From assembly GCF_037975245.1 (NCBI RefSeq), contig NC_092580.1:20014501-20078500 (forward strand): DNA of 64,000 nucleotides, in the 5' to 3' direction. The notes under the pieces are model-generated. The model searched no databases and was not told the origin of the DNA. It saw only the letters and a list, made by a program, of their open reading frames with translations. Origin of the DNA: Apostichopus japonicus (lineage: Eukaryota > Echinodermata > Holothuroidea > Aspidochirotida > Stichopodidae). This document shows positions 24,313 through 37,591 of this stretch, in pieces. Position 1 is the first letter of the stretch. The number at the start of each line of letters is the position of its first letter. Position numbers and translations under genes: made by a program.

Positions 24313-26041
24313 CTTCCTCACTTCTCCTCACAACTTTAAGACTTCTTGAATACGGTACGTCAGGTAACGAAACATTGTCATTTCTATTCATCCAGCTTCA
24401 CTTGTGAGATAAACATAGTGCATAGATTAAAACAGAAATGTACATTAGTTATGCATAATGTTATTGCTTCAGTTTTGGAAAGAAAAAAACAAACAGAATG
24501 GACTTCACATGGCCAATAAATCTGTAAAACCACATGCTCAGTAGTCAGTAAGTACTACAGATTTTTCACAAGCTTACTGTGTGCAGCTCTGAAAAGCAAC
24601 AAATTGTCTGCATTCTGATCTTTCGCTTGAGTGGCTTGTTTATTCAAGGAAGACCAACAGATAAACTTCTTATCACCTCAGCTAACACCTCTGCTTGAAA
24701 ACATGGTGTGTAATTTGTTTGAGATAATTAGGTCTGGGGCTCTGTAATGTTGTCTATATACATCCCAAGATGCCTTGATTGTGTAAACTAACTACTTGTG
24801 CATTTGATATGGATGTAGGATGATGGATTTAGATTGTAAATTTTAAGCTCATGAAACGCATGCATCCAATTATCCACATTTATATCACACCATCTGCTTG
24901 ACAAAATCCATAGAAAATGTTCTTATCTGTGAATGAAATGCACGTTTTTTTTTTTCCTTAGAAAACCTTAAATGTCATACATATTGGCTCTAGTTTATAA
25001 CATGATAAAAAAAAATATGCTAAAAGTTCCGCAAAGTACTCATTGAGACGTTTTCAGCTTCTAAATTATTTTGAGAGAGTGGGGATGGAGTTTTTAAGTA
25101 GACAGTGAAATTTCTCTGCGCAGATAACTACTTAAAATTATAGATCAAATGTGTGTTGAAAATTGAGCATAGGTGCGACTATTATCTGACTTTCTAGCAT
25201 ATTTGGAAGTAAAAATGATGACCTTTAGTGACCTTTAGAGTCCTTTTGAGAAAGGTTGTCAAGCAATCTTGGATTAGATATTAAGTACTCTCTCTGAAGT
25301 ACAATTCTCACTCCTTGGACTGCTAGAACAATTGTCTTAATTTACTTGTGATCTTTCTACGTACATGTCTTGCAACATGTGTTTAAATAAATAGCCTGAA
25401 ATATCTAGGTCTCTGAGTTACTTCCCAGGAATGAAAATTGTTTGCTCATTTTGAGGTCGTTTACCTTTGGCGCAGTTTGGGAAATGAGGGCAAGATTCTT
25501 CTTGCTCAATGCTTCATCCTCTCCCAGCAGTCAGTTTAATAGGTACCTGGATGCCTATGAGTTAGTCGGATTGGAATGTTGAACATGCGGACATTGGTCT
25601 TAAAATAAAGTTCAAATCCTTCCGAAGGCGTCTAAATTTTGCTTGTAGCGGTTTAAACGGCAGAGACTGTCATCTGTTTGTTATCGTCAAGACTGTTCTT
25701 CACTAGTATTGAAGGTGTAAAGTGATATCTGCAGTTATCAATGCTTTGACGAGAAGCCGTAGAGTAATTAGAATGATATTTTTGTTGAACATTTGGGACA
25801 GCCGGCTAGACGGCGTGCACTGTGTAGACGACATACAGGTGACAGTATATTATGTGCACTGTACTGCAAATTGCATTTTTTTGTGTACAGTCAGTTAGTC
25901 CTGTGGAATTGAAAACCATCAATTTGTACAAAAACAGATGATTTTCACCTTTCCATATAATATTTTTATCTTTTATTCTTTTTAAAAAAAGAAGTAACTA
26001 CATGTAGCTAATTGTCTTATTAGTAACTGTATAATTCTGTA

Positions 26042-27557
26042 GACCAAAACCTTTCGCATCATTCACTGCTCTCTTTCTGTACCTGTTCCCTAGCAAGTCA
26101 TGCACCTTCCTATCTGTATCTAAACCTGCCAAAACTGGTCGCATAATTCACAGCCACTTACTGCACCTGTTCCCTAGCAAATCATGCACCTTTCTATCTG
26201 TATCTAACCTGCCAAAACTGGTCGCATAATTCACAGCCACTTACTGTACCTGTTCTCTAGCAAGTCATGCACCTTCCTATCTGTATCTAAACCTGCCAAA
26301 ACTGGTCGCAAAATTCACAGCCACTTACTGCACCTGTTCCCTAGCAAGTCATGCACCTTTCTATCTGTATCTAACCTGCTAAAACTGGTCGCATAATTCA
26401 CAGCCACTTACTGTACCTGTTCTCTAGTCTTACACCTTCCTATCTGTATCTAACCTGCCAAAACTGGTCGCATAATTTACTCCTCTCTTACTGCACCTGT
26501 TCCCTAGCAAGTCATGCAACTTCCTACAGTATCTGTATCTAACCTGCCAAAACTGATCGCATAATTCACAGCCACTTACTGTACCTGTTCTCTAGCAAGT
26601 CATGCACCTTACTATCTGTATCTAACCTGCCAAAAGTGGTCGCATAATTCACAGCCACTTACTGCACCTGTTCCCTAGCAAGTCATGCACCTTTCTATCT
26701 GTATCTAACCTGCCAAAACTGGTCGCATAATTCACAGCCACTTACTGTACCTGTTCTCTAGTCTTACACCTTCCTATCTGTATCTAACCTGCCAAAACTG
26801 GTCGCATAATTTACTCCTCTCTTACTGCACCTGTTCCCTAGCAAGTCATGCAACTTCCTATCTGTATCTAACCTGCCAAAACTGATCGCATAATTCACAG
26901 CCACTTACTGTACCTGTTCCCTAGCAAGTCATGCAACTTCCTATCTGTATCTAACCTGCCAAAACTGGTCGCATAATTTACTCCTCTCTTACTGCACCTG
27001 TTCCCTAGCAAGTCATGCAACTTCCTATCTGTATCTAACCTGCCAAAACTGGTCGCATAATTTACTCCTCTCTTACTGCACCTGTTCCCTAGCAAGTCAT
27101 GCACCTTCCTATCTGTATCTAACCTGCCAAAAGTGGTCGCATAATTCACAGCCACTTACTGCACCTGTTCCCTAGCAAGTCATGCACCTTTCTATCTGTA
27201 TCTAACCTGCCAAAACTGGTCGCATAATTCACAGCCACTTACTGTACCTGTTCTCTAGTCTTACACCTTCCTATCTGTATCTAACCTGCCAAAACTGGTC
27301 GCATAATTTACTCCTCTCTTACTGCACCTGTTCCCTAGCAAGTCATGCAACTTCCTATCTGTATCTAACCTGCCAAAACTGATCGCATAATTCACAGCCA
27401 CTTACTGTACCTGTTCTCTAGCAAGTCATGCACCTTACTATCTGTATCTAACCTGCCAAAAGTGGTCGCATAATTCACAGCCATTTACTGTACCTGTTCT
27501 ATACCAAGTCTTACACCTTACTATCTGTATTTAATCTACAGTACCAATCACTGGTCG
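26042..27557. repeat. ~84-bp satellite array, about 18 copies
   Basis: The unit spans ATCTGTATCTAACCTGCC, AAAACTGGTCGCATAATT, a variable CACAGCCACTTACTG or TACTCCTCTCTTACTG block, and CACCTGTTCCCTAGCAAGTC. Copies are 80-90 bases long and very similar to each other. Variant types recur in order (CTCTAGTCTTACACC at about 26423, 26757 and 27253, i.e. 4 and 6 units apart), indicating higher-order duplication. Because the 84-base period equals 28 codons, the minus strand stays open through three copies at 26895-27155; this is a by-product of periodicity, not evidence of a gene. Confidence 0.93.
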
Positions 27558-28953
27558 CATTTAAACACTTCCTCTTCCTTTCAATTTGCAAATAAATTTT
27601 ATTTACAAATAAATTTACCTTTATTCCCAATGTAACTTTCATAATTTGTGCTGTTATCAGTGAGTCCTGAATTAGGTTTGACTGCAGTCAATTTTAAGAA
27701 CCTTCAAGCACTTCCTGGCAAGTGAATTGTAAGTTAGGTTTGATATGAAGAAACTAGAAAGTAAGAAATAATAAACATTGTGTCTGGCAGATATGATTTA
27801 ACATCCATAGCTTATTTTTAACAATATGTTTTTGAATGGATCATGGAAATGTGTTCATACAAGGCTCATTATGTGCTTCATGAAGCTTATTTAACATATA
27901 TACTGTTTCAAATTGGAACATCAAAATGTGTTAATACAAGGCTCGTTACGTGCTGTCAAATACAGTATTGTACAAGTCAAGATCTGAGGAAAATTATGTA
28001 TTTTGTAATTTTATGCATAAAGTAGAAAGCTGCATGTATACAACAACTCTCAAATCTCATAAGCAGCCCTACATCATGAACAGTATAGGTTATTTTAATT
28101 ATTTAGTACTGCACATGTTCTTAACAAACAACTTCCCCCCCCCCAATCCCTCCTCATTCGATCAACCCTCCCATCTCAGGAAAATGCATGGACTGAAAGT
28201 AATTAACAGATGGATTTGCTCATTAAGAGTGCTGTAGTACGATCTACATGGCCTCAGGACTACATGAAAGTGATTGGATCACCAAGCAAACCTGTTCTCT
28301 CTCCATCTTCCCCTTCAATTTTGGGTACACAGCTGTACATGCCTGAATGCATGATTCAAATTCTGAGCTCTCACATGTCTTAAACAGCTTGTTATAAAAG
28401 TTCTATAAGGCAGTTAGTAGACTTAGGCACATCTGCAAGCCTGGAATATTTTTCATTCTTATGGGGTAAATTTAAATCATTCAATAGCATTTAGGATGTA
28501 TTAATAGGCAAATTACACTTTCTGAATATTATATACATATTACAACTGAGGCACTAGTTCTGATGATTTGCATTTTTATCCTGGAACCCTCTGTAAGGCT
28601 AAAATTGATGAAGCAGTCCGGTTCCCAAGTGCTAAATTCATTCACAGACACTGAAATACACAAACATTTCTTGATTAGCTACAAGCAACAGATCTACACT
28701 TTTCTACAACTCTATAATCTTAGGAGGGTACGTAGAATTCATTATCGTTGAGAGTCAGTTTGGTCCCGAGGATAATGAGTTCACCTGGCCCACTTATCTT
28801 TTCATGACAACTGGGGCTTGTACCCGTGTCCCCCTCTCCTCTGGCCACCCCCTAGATTTCATAGTTAAGGCAATATGCTTGGTTCTCATGCATACATGTC
28901 TCTCTGATATACCTGGTAGATTTCAGTCCATTTTACGTGATTGAAGTATATAT

Positions 28954-29321
28954 TCAAATGTATTGAAGACTCGCCCCAAACCGCGTGCTGCGCTCTGTTA
29001 AAGTTAACTTTCTGTTGCTTGCAAGTGAAGTTTTCTTCTTGTCGCTACAAAATGCAGACAGTAGTGAAACGTGATACCTTGTTATCTTTAGCTGGACCTG
29101 AGATGTCCATCGCTGATTTGTTTGCACACTGTGCTGTAGGTATTGACCGCAGCTGTATGTACTGACTGTACCCTAGTGTCTAATTACCGAAGGTAGCAAG
29201 CTGTGTGCGTATTTTCCGGGATCGATGGTGGTGTCTAACTCTTCTGTTACACCTCATTTGAAACTAGGTCAGATTAACGGCACTAGACATTTCTTTCTGC
29301 GCGAGTCTTCCCACCCTTTAA
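28954..29321 (-). mobile_element. TTAA-type miniature transposon (MITE), copy A
   Basis: About 368 bp, oriented opposite to copies at 34952 and 45872. The right end reads GCGAGTCTTC..CCCTTTAA with a TTAA at 29318-29321. The left end (..ATTGAAGACTCGC) matches the other copies, but its TTAA has decayed. The shared interior includes CTACAAAATGCAGACAGT, CGTGATACCTTGTTATCTTT and CTAATTACCG. No transposase is encoded. Confidence 0.85.
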
Positions 29322-30649
29322 GGTACTGTAGAACTTGCTATATTACTTTAGCCCAAAGTGTGACAAAATTAAAGCTTTCATCTCCTTATGGCCATCTTTG
29401 ATCTTTCACTTTATCTGTTCTTTGTACACACCCTCCCCCTCTCCCCCTCCCCCCCTCCCCCACTAATTACAAACCAATGTTAGCACCATCTTTCACTATA
29501 TCTGTTCTGCCAATCGTACATGTATAAATCCAATTGAAAAATTTCACTCCTGTTCCACCAGATAGTATTTCTATCTGGGTTTTTGTCGTGATCCCGACAC
29601 GAAAATGGGACCTACCTGGTGTTAAAAGTTTCGCCTGAAATCCAATTAACGAGATATATATACACTTGAGGTGGCATTTGGAATCTTAATCGAATACTGC
29701 TCACTGTATACCTGCAGCTTTTGTGCCCCATAGGTAGAGATTCAATGGTATTGATTTCTCAACACTGACCATAGTGTTGGACCTTTTGTCAGGCTCAACT
29801 AATCTTTTTATTAGAGGTGTGAATTGGGTTTAAGTAATGTACTATTGATTACCGGTCCCAACCTGCCTCTGAAGTGTGTAAAAAGCTCGATATTCATCAT
29901 GATTCTCTGGCATAAAGTGTCACAGCGGCGTGTCGGCATTGTTGCTTCATGCGGATGAGTATGGTACTGCGAGGCAATCAGCCAACAGGATCTTGTGAGG
30001 AGATAAAGCACTCTTTAGAAAGGTTGTAGAAAGTCATGGTTTCTGTTCATGGAAGACACACAAGTCCAACCCAGATTTTTCTCAAGGGGAGCAACCCTGT
30101 GATGGTTGATGGTAGGAATTACCAAGAAATATATAAACATTAATAGGCACCTCGTCTGCACAAATACACATCCAATGGTTCAGTGGAACATGACACACTT
30201 TCACTTAATTTACCTCTATTGCAATGATCTTTCAATTCCATAGTTTTGAAATACGCTATAAGGGCCTATGGTTTAACAAATAACAGTAATGCAGCATGTG
30301 TAAATGAATAAATATTTCTGCACATTATGAAAAGGATACAATGAATAAATTAGCTACTCTAATTCACTACATGCCCAGATTTCCACACAAACAAGTTTCA
30401 CTAGGCCTATAGGGCCTATACGTGCAGTGAAAATTCTCCACGAGTGGCATCATTGGTCACTGAAAATGCACATGGGTTGCTAGCTCTAGTTTGTAATGGT
30501 TATTCAACTGGCCAAATTATTGGCGCTTATTCTGTAGGTGGATATGAAGTATATGAAGTATGAACATGAGCCCTGAGGTATGAATACTTGTGATTAGAAC
30601 TCGAAAAAATGTAAAAAAGAAGTATTTTAAATATATCACTGGATTTCAT

Positions 30650-30727
30650 TTGGGGTGGGGCAAGACTGTAGCACATGGCAAATTTGGGGGGCATTGCCCC
30701 CCTGGCCCCCCTCTGGCTACGCCACTG
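30650..30727 (-). mobile_element. hAT-type transposon end fragment
   Basis: A G-run, GGCATTGCCCCCC, CCCCCTCT and terminal GGCTACGCCACTG match the right end of the hAT-type element at 62308-62601 in layout and sequence. No matching left end or 8-bp duplication is seen nearby, so this is a truncated copy. Confidence 0.55.
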
Positions 30728-31897
30728 GTCCAACCATTAAGGTCCATTATAATTGGTATTTTTGATGTAAAGATAACTCAGCCTGTCGTGTCACTTCTTC
30801 CCAAATAGTTTAAAAAGGATTTTTCTGGTGACATTAACAATGTGAATTTGTATTGAAGAGAAAAAATATTCCTTCACTTCTTTGTTGATTTGAATGTAAC
30901 TAAATTTTTAATAAGTTAAACCTTAACTACTCCAGGAAGGTGGATCAGAGTGGGGGGTCTGCGATGTCATCTGGGCAATGCTCTTCAAATGCGGTACTTT
31001 ATCCTTGAAACCTGATACATATGGAATGTGTGCTATCAAAGTTCCATGTACTTTAAATTTCATTAAAATGTATCTTTGTCGTAGAAATATATTATTTTCC
31101 TCTGTGGGATAAGTGCTTGGCCAATTATGGAAGGAAACAAAGGCAATTTCAGCTAATTTGCTCTGTTGACTTCATCTGATCGGCTGTTGAATGATGTGTA
31201 AATAGATATATATTTATGCTTCTTCCTCTCCTTCATCTGTTGTGTTAATTTTACTCTTTATAAGAAGTAGTTAAACTTTGAAAATATTACTTTCTTTGTT
31301 CTTCCTGTTTGCTCTGTCTGTAGTAAACAACTTCCCAACTTCCTGCCCTTTTCTTAGAAACGATGTACCAGTATTAGTATGCAAATTAGTATTGGGTGGT
31401 TAACCCTGATTGGTTCTAAGTGTTGCTACCTGGACCAAGGGTGTAGTTGGGCCAATGAGAGTAGTTAAGTTGGTCACATGTTTATATGCTGTGTTTTAGG
31501 AGCTGACTTCCAGAATTTTTAAAAAGAGATGCAGTTTTCTTGTGAAAAAAAAAGAAAAAAAGTGTCTATTCTACAAAACTTAAATATTATCCCCCGTAGG
31601 ACCTCTTGCGAGGTTGAACAGGGGTAAATTCCTTTATTGTTATTGTGAGCCAGTCATAGCTAGAGGCCGAGTTGGTGGGGGCTGGGGGGTCTTGAGGTTA
31701 GGGATTGTCCACAGTGTAGATATATATAGAGTTGTTGTTAACTAAGCTGTCAACCTTGCCAGATGAAAACGTATCTTAACTTTTCTGGAGGAATTATTTG
31801 TGGAGGAATTATTTGTAATTATATATACATCTTGTTTACTGTGCCTATTCACACTAATGGAATTGATGGAGCGGAGAGCTGTCATTTATTTGCTGTT

Positions 31898-32029
31898 TTG
31901 ATTATATTGTACCTGGACTTTCTACTCTCCTTGGGAAGGACACCCTTCGAACTTATTTGTTATTTGATTATATTGTACCTGGACTTTCTAGTCTCTTTGG
32001 GAAGGACACCATTCGAACTTATTTGTTAT
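31898..32029. repeat. 66-bp tandem duplication
   Basis: Two consecutive 66-base units beginning TTGATTATATTGTACCTGG, differing at about three positions. The period is 22 codons, so a short open frame (31763-32092, +) shows a duplicated 22-residue block. I see no reason to call it a gene. Confidence 0.9.
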
Positions 32030-34951
32030 TTACCAGAGTTCATCATCACTATCTCTTTTTGTACTTGCTGTTATCTGCCGGACATTCATTGACCCTTTTC
32101 ATCATTATGGTGCATACCAGTCATCGGGTGACTACGGTTTAATTTAATACCTTTGGGACACTAAAACCATTCTATAGGACTTATTCGCATGGTCAAGAAG
32201 TTCCTAGCCAGCAACAACAGAGCAAACAGCCGACAGAAATACAGTGCTACTGGGAAATACAGACCCGCCTGCCAGATAAGCTTATCTATTATTTTATTAA
32301 TGTGCACAATATATACTGTATACTAGTCTTGTGGCCACTTGACACCCCCTAGTTAATTGTAACCTTTATCCACAATTAAGTGTAATTGATACATGTGTTT
32401 AGTGTAAAATTGTATTAACAGTGCATTCATTTGAAGTGTACTTTGCCAAGTTTCTCACGTTTCAAATGTTTAGGCCGAGTTAATACTGAATAATACTAAA
32501 TAGTTACATACTGAATCTAACAGCAAGTCTTATTCTTTATTTAGCCTGTTGTATTCAAAATATAGTGGTTAGCTGTCCTCACACTTCGTAACCACTAGGG
32601 GGATTCCCGACAAGCCTGCTGGTCAGCTAGCTGCTGACAAGAACCCCATTTCTCGCATCTCTTACAGATGCATTTACAAAATATCACAAAAATTGTGTGC
32701 TTGTTATATAAAATGCTATGAGGATGTGGGTTTTGCCAAACGATTGCATGCACTTCACCAAGGGACGAAACCAGCCATCTGTTTGTTTCCTTGAACTTCC
32801 TCATATTGCATGACTTAATTACTATGTGTCTACTTACATTTACTAATTTTGTTGTTGAACAAGCTGCTTCCAAGTTCTTTTTCTTCCTTTTACACAGTCA
32901 ACAATTCCGTTCATAACGACCATGCATACTAGACAATCTAGCCAACTGCATACTGTTTTCTTGATAAAGATGCCTATAATAAAAGAAGTCTCAAATATAT
33001 GGATCTATTATGATTTGGAACTCATTTCATGCCTCAGAATTATCAGTTAAGTCCGTCAGTTGCGTGGTCTCTGAGGAAAGGCTTAGTACGACAGTGTATT
33101 AGTAAAGTTGTAGACCTATGGGTGGGAGGTAGGGTTGTGGTACAAGTTTCTGGTAGGGTAGGGTTTTCTTTTTTGATACTTTTTTTGTTAATTCTGTGTA
33201 CTTCTTTGTCTGCTTTCTCTGGAGGGTGCATGTTCTTGCTTGTCAACCCAATAGGGTTTTTAAGAGTACTTCCTCTGGCAACATTTGATATTTTGAAGAT
33301 TAACTTATCTGTCATTATGTTTATATTGTTGTGATAAAACAAATAAATGAAATGAAAATTTTCAGCAATATTGCTGAAGCAATCAACTTTGGCAGCTAAC
33401 AGACAGTTCCTTTAAGGAAAGACGCTATTATATTTGGGAATTTAAATATCATAGGTTTAATGTTCCTTAATTCACATACAAGACTGGCTGTGTGCCTCGA
33501 TCCTATAGCTAATCTTCTGCTGTGTGCTTGCAACAGTTTCAATGTACATATGAACCCTTTCACTCATAATAATTCAGTGCTCATACATCAGCATATGCAC
33601 TGGCCGGTATAGTATGGGATCATCTGTGACAGTCCATCAGACCGGTGTTCTAAATTAAATCATAATTTTACAGAAGCTCCGTCCTACCGTACCGTGTATC
33701 CATAGGCCGCAACGTCGGCTTGACCCAGATTCCTAGCGTATCTCATGGTCAAGTTTGTTTGTAGGATTACGTAAAATGCCAACTATTCCAATTACACTCA
33801 GAGGGAGCTAACAGGCCCATGATAATTGAATCATGCAACTAATGCTTTCGTTTATCAGTCCACAGAGCCGGCACTTTCACTTGGCAATTGATCTGGTCAC
33901 GTCAGTATATACAGTATTAATGCACACCTATTGTGGCATTCGTTTTAGACCGTGCATCCATCGTAGAGAGGTTCAAAACCAATGTTTTGATCGGGTGGCA
34001 TAAATATGTGGTTCTCAAGGATGCTATATAAAGAGTAGTCGTAAAGTTGAATATTATATTAAATGCACACACTCTTGGTGCTACCTGGGAACTGTGTTAA
34101 GGATATATAGATCTACTTAGAGAGATTCTTTAGCAGCAGCTGGGTTATTTCAGGGCACGCTTGTCAAACTGTATACTGCAATGCTAACACATTGGTGGTG
34201 ACAACAAATTTAGAATATAAATTATCAAAGGATATAAACAGTATTCATAAAGTGGATATTAATTGTGCATATAGCATACAATCAAGGCTTTTACTGTATA
34301 TCCAGGGAATTGAGTTTTAAATGTTAAGATGCTTTCCCAGTTTATGTTAGAGCATGAGTGTCACTATGAGTGCATTTGTAGCACATTAGCGGTGACAACA
34401 TGTAAGATGCATTTTTTCCATTTCTCCAATATTCCACAAAATAGTGCGATTAGGGAAATTGCACGGGCAAAATGTTAAGGACAACAATGCAAGGGATACA
34501 ATACAATACAAAACAAAACAACAAGAAGAGGAAGAAAGCAATAGTATGATTAGGTGCCCGGGATATAATGACCTAATAATCATATGAACTGCGATTGGTG
34601 TATCATATAGTCTTACAACAACAACATTACTGTAATAATACAGGATACGTAAAAGTCATTGTCTGGTCTACATTAGCGCAGAACAATGCAGTTGGCTTCC
34701 TTTACGTGTCTAATGCAAGTAAGATCACACACCCCCTTTCCCCTCCCCCACCCCTCATTTCTGATCACAATGAAGAAAAAGAAATTAGAAATAACTTAAG
34801 CTTTTCCAGGAGACTAGCACATATAAATAGACGAGTTTGAGATATTGCTTAAATAAACACAGGGAGCCTCCAAGTGAAACCAGGTTGGCAGGAGTTGGTA
34901 GGTCTGTCAGTTGGTCAGTATTTCTACGTTGCAGAAATTTTTGACATCCAG

Positions 34952-35325
34952 TTAAAGGGTGTGAAGACTCGCGCAAAAAGAAACGTCTAATACCGGTAAT
35001 CTGACCTAGTTTCGAATGAGGTGTAACAAAAGTGTTAGACACCACCATCGATCCCCCCAAAAAAACACACACACAGCTTGCTACCATCGGTAATTAGACA
35101 CTAGTCTACAGTCAGTACATACAGCTGCGGTCAATACCCACAGCACAGTGTACAAACTATACAGCGATGGACATCTAGGTCCAGCTAAAGATAACAAGGT
35201 ATCACGTTTCATTACTGTACTGTCTGCATTTTGTAGCGACACGAACAAAACGTCACGTGCAAGCAACGGAAAGTTAACTTTTTCAGATTGCAACGCGGTT
35301 TGGGGCGAGTCTTCAATGCCTTTAA
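34952..35325 (+). mobile_element. TTAA-type miniature transposon (MITE), copy B (best preserved)
   Basis: Flanked on both sides by TTAA (34952-34955 and 35322-35325). The inverted ends are AGGGTGTGAAGACTCGC and, reversed, AGGCATTGAAGACTCGC, sharing the GAAGACTCGC core. The interior is about 366 bp with no transposase. TTAA duplication is used by piggyBac and Kolobok transposons; the TTAAAGG junction looks more like Kolobok-type MITEs (inference). Confidence 0.88.
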
Positions 35326-37570
35326 TATATGTTGTGGGAGCAAATCAGATTTTCCAATGTTGACATTCGAAATTGTTTTAGTCATCCCTGTATTATTTCT
35401 TAAATGTTCTACTAGGTAAATGTACATGATAATGTGCAGTACAATTAATTATCTTCGATCTATTTTGGTTAATGCTCTATCTTGGTGTTAAATTTATTAA
35501 CCACTAAAACTTGGTACGTATCCTCAATGGAGAAAGTGATATTTCTCCAGAGATGGGAATCTTATTAGTAAAATTTAATACTCCCATCTAGCTGTACCAA
35601 ATTATTCATGAATTCATATATGCTCCGTACGTCGGTAGACATGTAAATTTATACTTGCATGTATGCAGAAAAACATCCGTTCATACGTGAGCAACATAAC
35701 AATACGTGTTTTAGTAAATTCAGTGCAGAAAAAAGTAAATTGAAAAGATTGGTCACTTTCTCGAAAACAGAATATTAAACTAAAATGATCGGTCACTTAA
35801 ATTGCTCCTTCCTATTCAATAAAGTGAGAATACAAACCACTTAAACATGTAATAAAGTTTACTGATGTACAAAATTTCCTTAATTATGCTTATTTTAGCT
35901 TCATGATAAGGATGTTATAGTCTACAATCAGGAGTTCTCAATGGGCAGCCCTTAGGCCAAATCCGTGAAGAAGAAAAAATAATAAAAATAAATGTACCAC
36001 AATGCTGCACTAATTGGGTATGAGGGCATGTACAGATCTTATTGCTTAGTTTTGTGCCAGCCCTATATCAATCAGCCTAACCTTGGTTATTGCTCAAATC
36101 TAGGAAGAATGTGGCCTTACATGTAGATTAATTAACTGTCATAGTAATTTTAAGTCGTTCTCGATAAATCTGGTAAAACTGATGGACAAACTCAAAAAGC
36201 TGACTTTGACAAGTATATTGCTTATGGAATATATATGATATGGTTACTTACACTATACACACACATATATAGACTATGTATGTAATATTAATATAGGCCT
36301 ACTCTACTTTCATATTGAGGTTATATGCGAGAACTCTATATATGTAGTTGGTAGTGATATGATACCTTCAAGTACACACAGCTTGTGTTTACTATCCTAG
36401 TGTACATAGAAACATCGTTAAGGTGATATATTCAGCATATACATACAAGCATATGCAGTACTATATACTCAGTTGCCTGGGTGTTGATTGATTTTTTTCC
36501 TATTGAACTCTCCAGCTATGCAATCATGTATCCTTTTTATGTTAAAGAAATTTTTATGTCACTTCAATTCCCTAAGGAATCACAAAATGAATTTTCTGCT
36601 TGGGTTGTGCAAGTAAATGAAAACAAACTACAAGTTTAAGGGAGACACTCGTACATGGGAAATTCAAGTGCAGCTGCTTCTCTCCATTGACCAAAATATC
36701 CTAATGTTGTCACCATGGCAACATTGACTTGCCTGCAGGAGAGCAGAAAATCTGTTGCCACAGTGGAGTGTAAGAGTACTTACTAAATCTTGGTATGATG
36801 AAAGAGACATCCTTTTACGTAAATGTTCTTGGAATCTGGGAATTAAGAGAGCTCACCTTGTGTTGCGATGAGCAGCCTTCTCTAATGCTGGAGTGTAATT
36901 AATCTAGTTGAAGTGAGCCTATACTTGGAAAAACTATATATGCAAGATTTCAGAAGAAAATGATGGAATTAAGCTACAGTAGGTGAACATAAAGCAACAA
37001 AACAAGCAGTAAGGTTGATCTGTGTGTATGAGACACTAAAACACTCATACAGCTTTACCATAAGAATAAGTTGTTTTACATAATACTGGGTTATGTTATA
37101 ACCAATAGGGTCCAGGGAAGCAGCCAATATTAGGACGCAGCAAGTTTTGAGAGTGCCATCTTGGGTAGAGGAAACAAAATTTCAACCATGATGGGGACTG
37201 AGGTTATGAGTGATACTTCCTTTGTCTAGAGGTTCTTGAACATATCTTCAATTTCAAATAGGATTCCCTCGATGGGAAAGAAGGGTTGAGAACCGAAATA
37301 TTAAGTCATTCATATATTGGCTTTATTTTAAACATAATCTGTTCATACCTGATTACCTTTGCTAGCTGCTCTATACCATGGAGCTTAATTAACGAAATCC
37401 TCCATACCTCTACCCAGAATAAATTTATGCATGATTTTCGCAGATAATTGTGATACTGGCTCGTAAGATGTATCTCAAGAGACTCCATTTGAACAAACTT
37501 TATCACTAAAATCAAATTTGTGGTTCTTTGATGGTCTGATAAAAAGTGCAAGAAGCCCTCGATCTGTAGC

Positions 37571-37591
37571 AAAAAAAAAAAAAAAAAAAAA
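37571..37591. repeat. A21 homopolymer
   Basis: An uninterrupted run of adenines in intron 2. It could be the tail of a retroposed sequence lying upstream, but I see no recognisable body or target duplication. Confidence 0.8.

Noticed and set aside
26895-27155. Minus-strand frame with three 28-residue repeats
   Set aside because: The satellite period is a multiple of three, so openness is periodic. Neighbouring units are closed by small length changes, and no domain is recognised.
30527-30733. Minus-strand frame starting MDQWRSQRGARGAMPP
   Set aside because: That peptide is the translation of the hAT-type terminus at 30650-30727, not a host protein.
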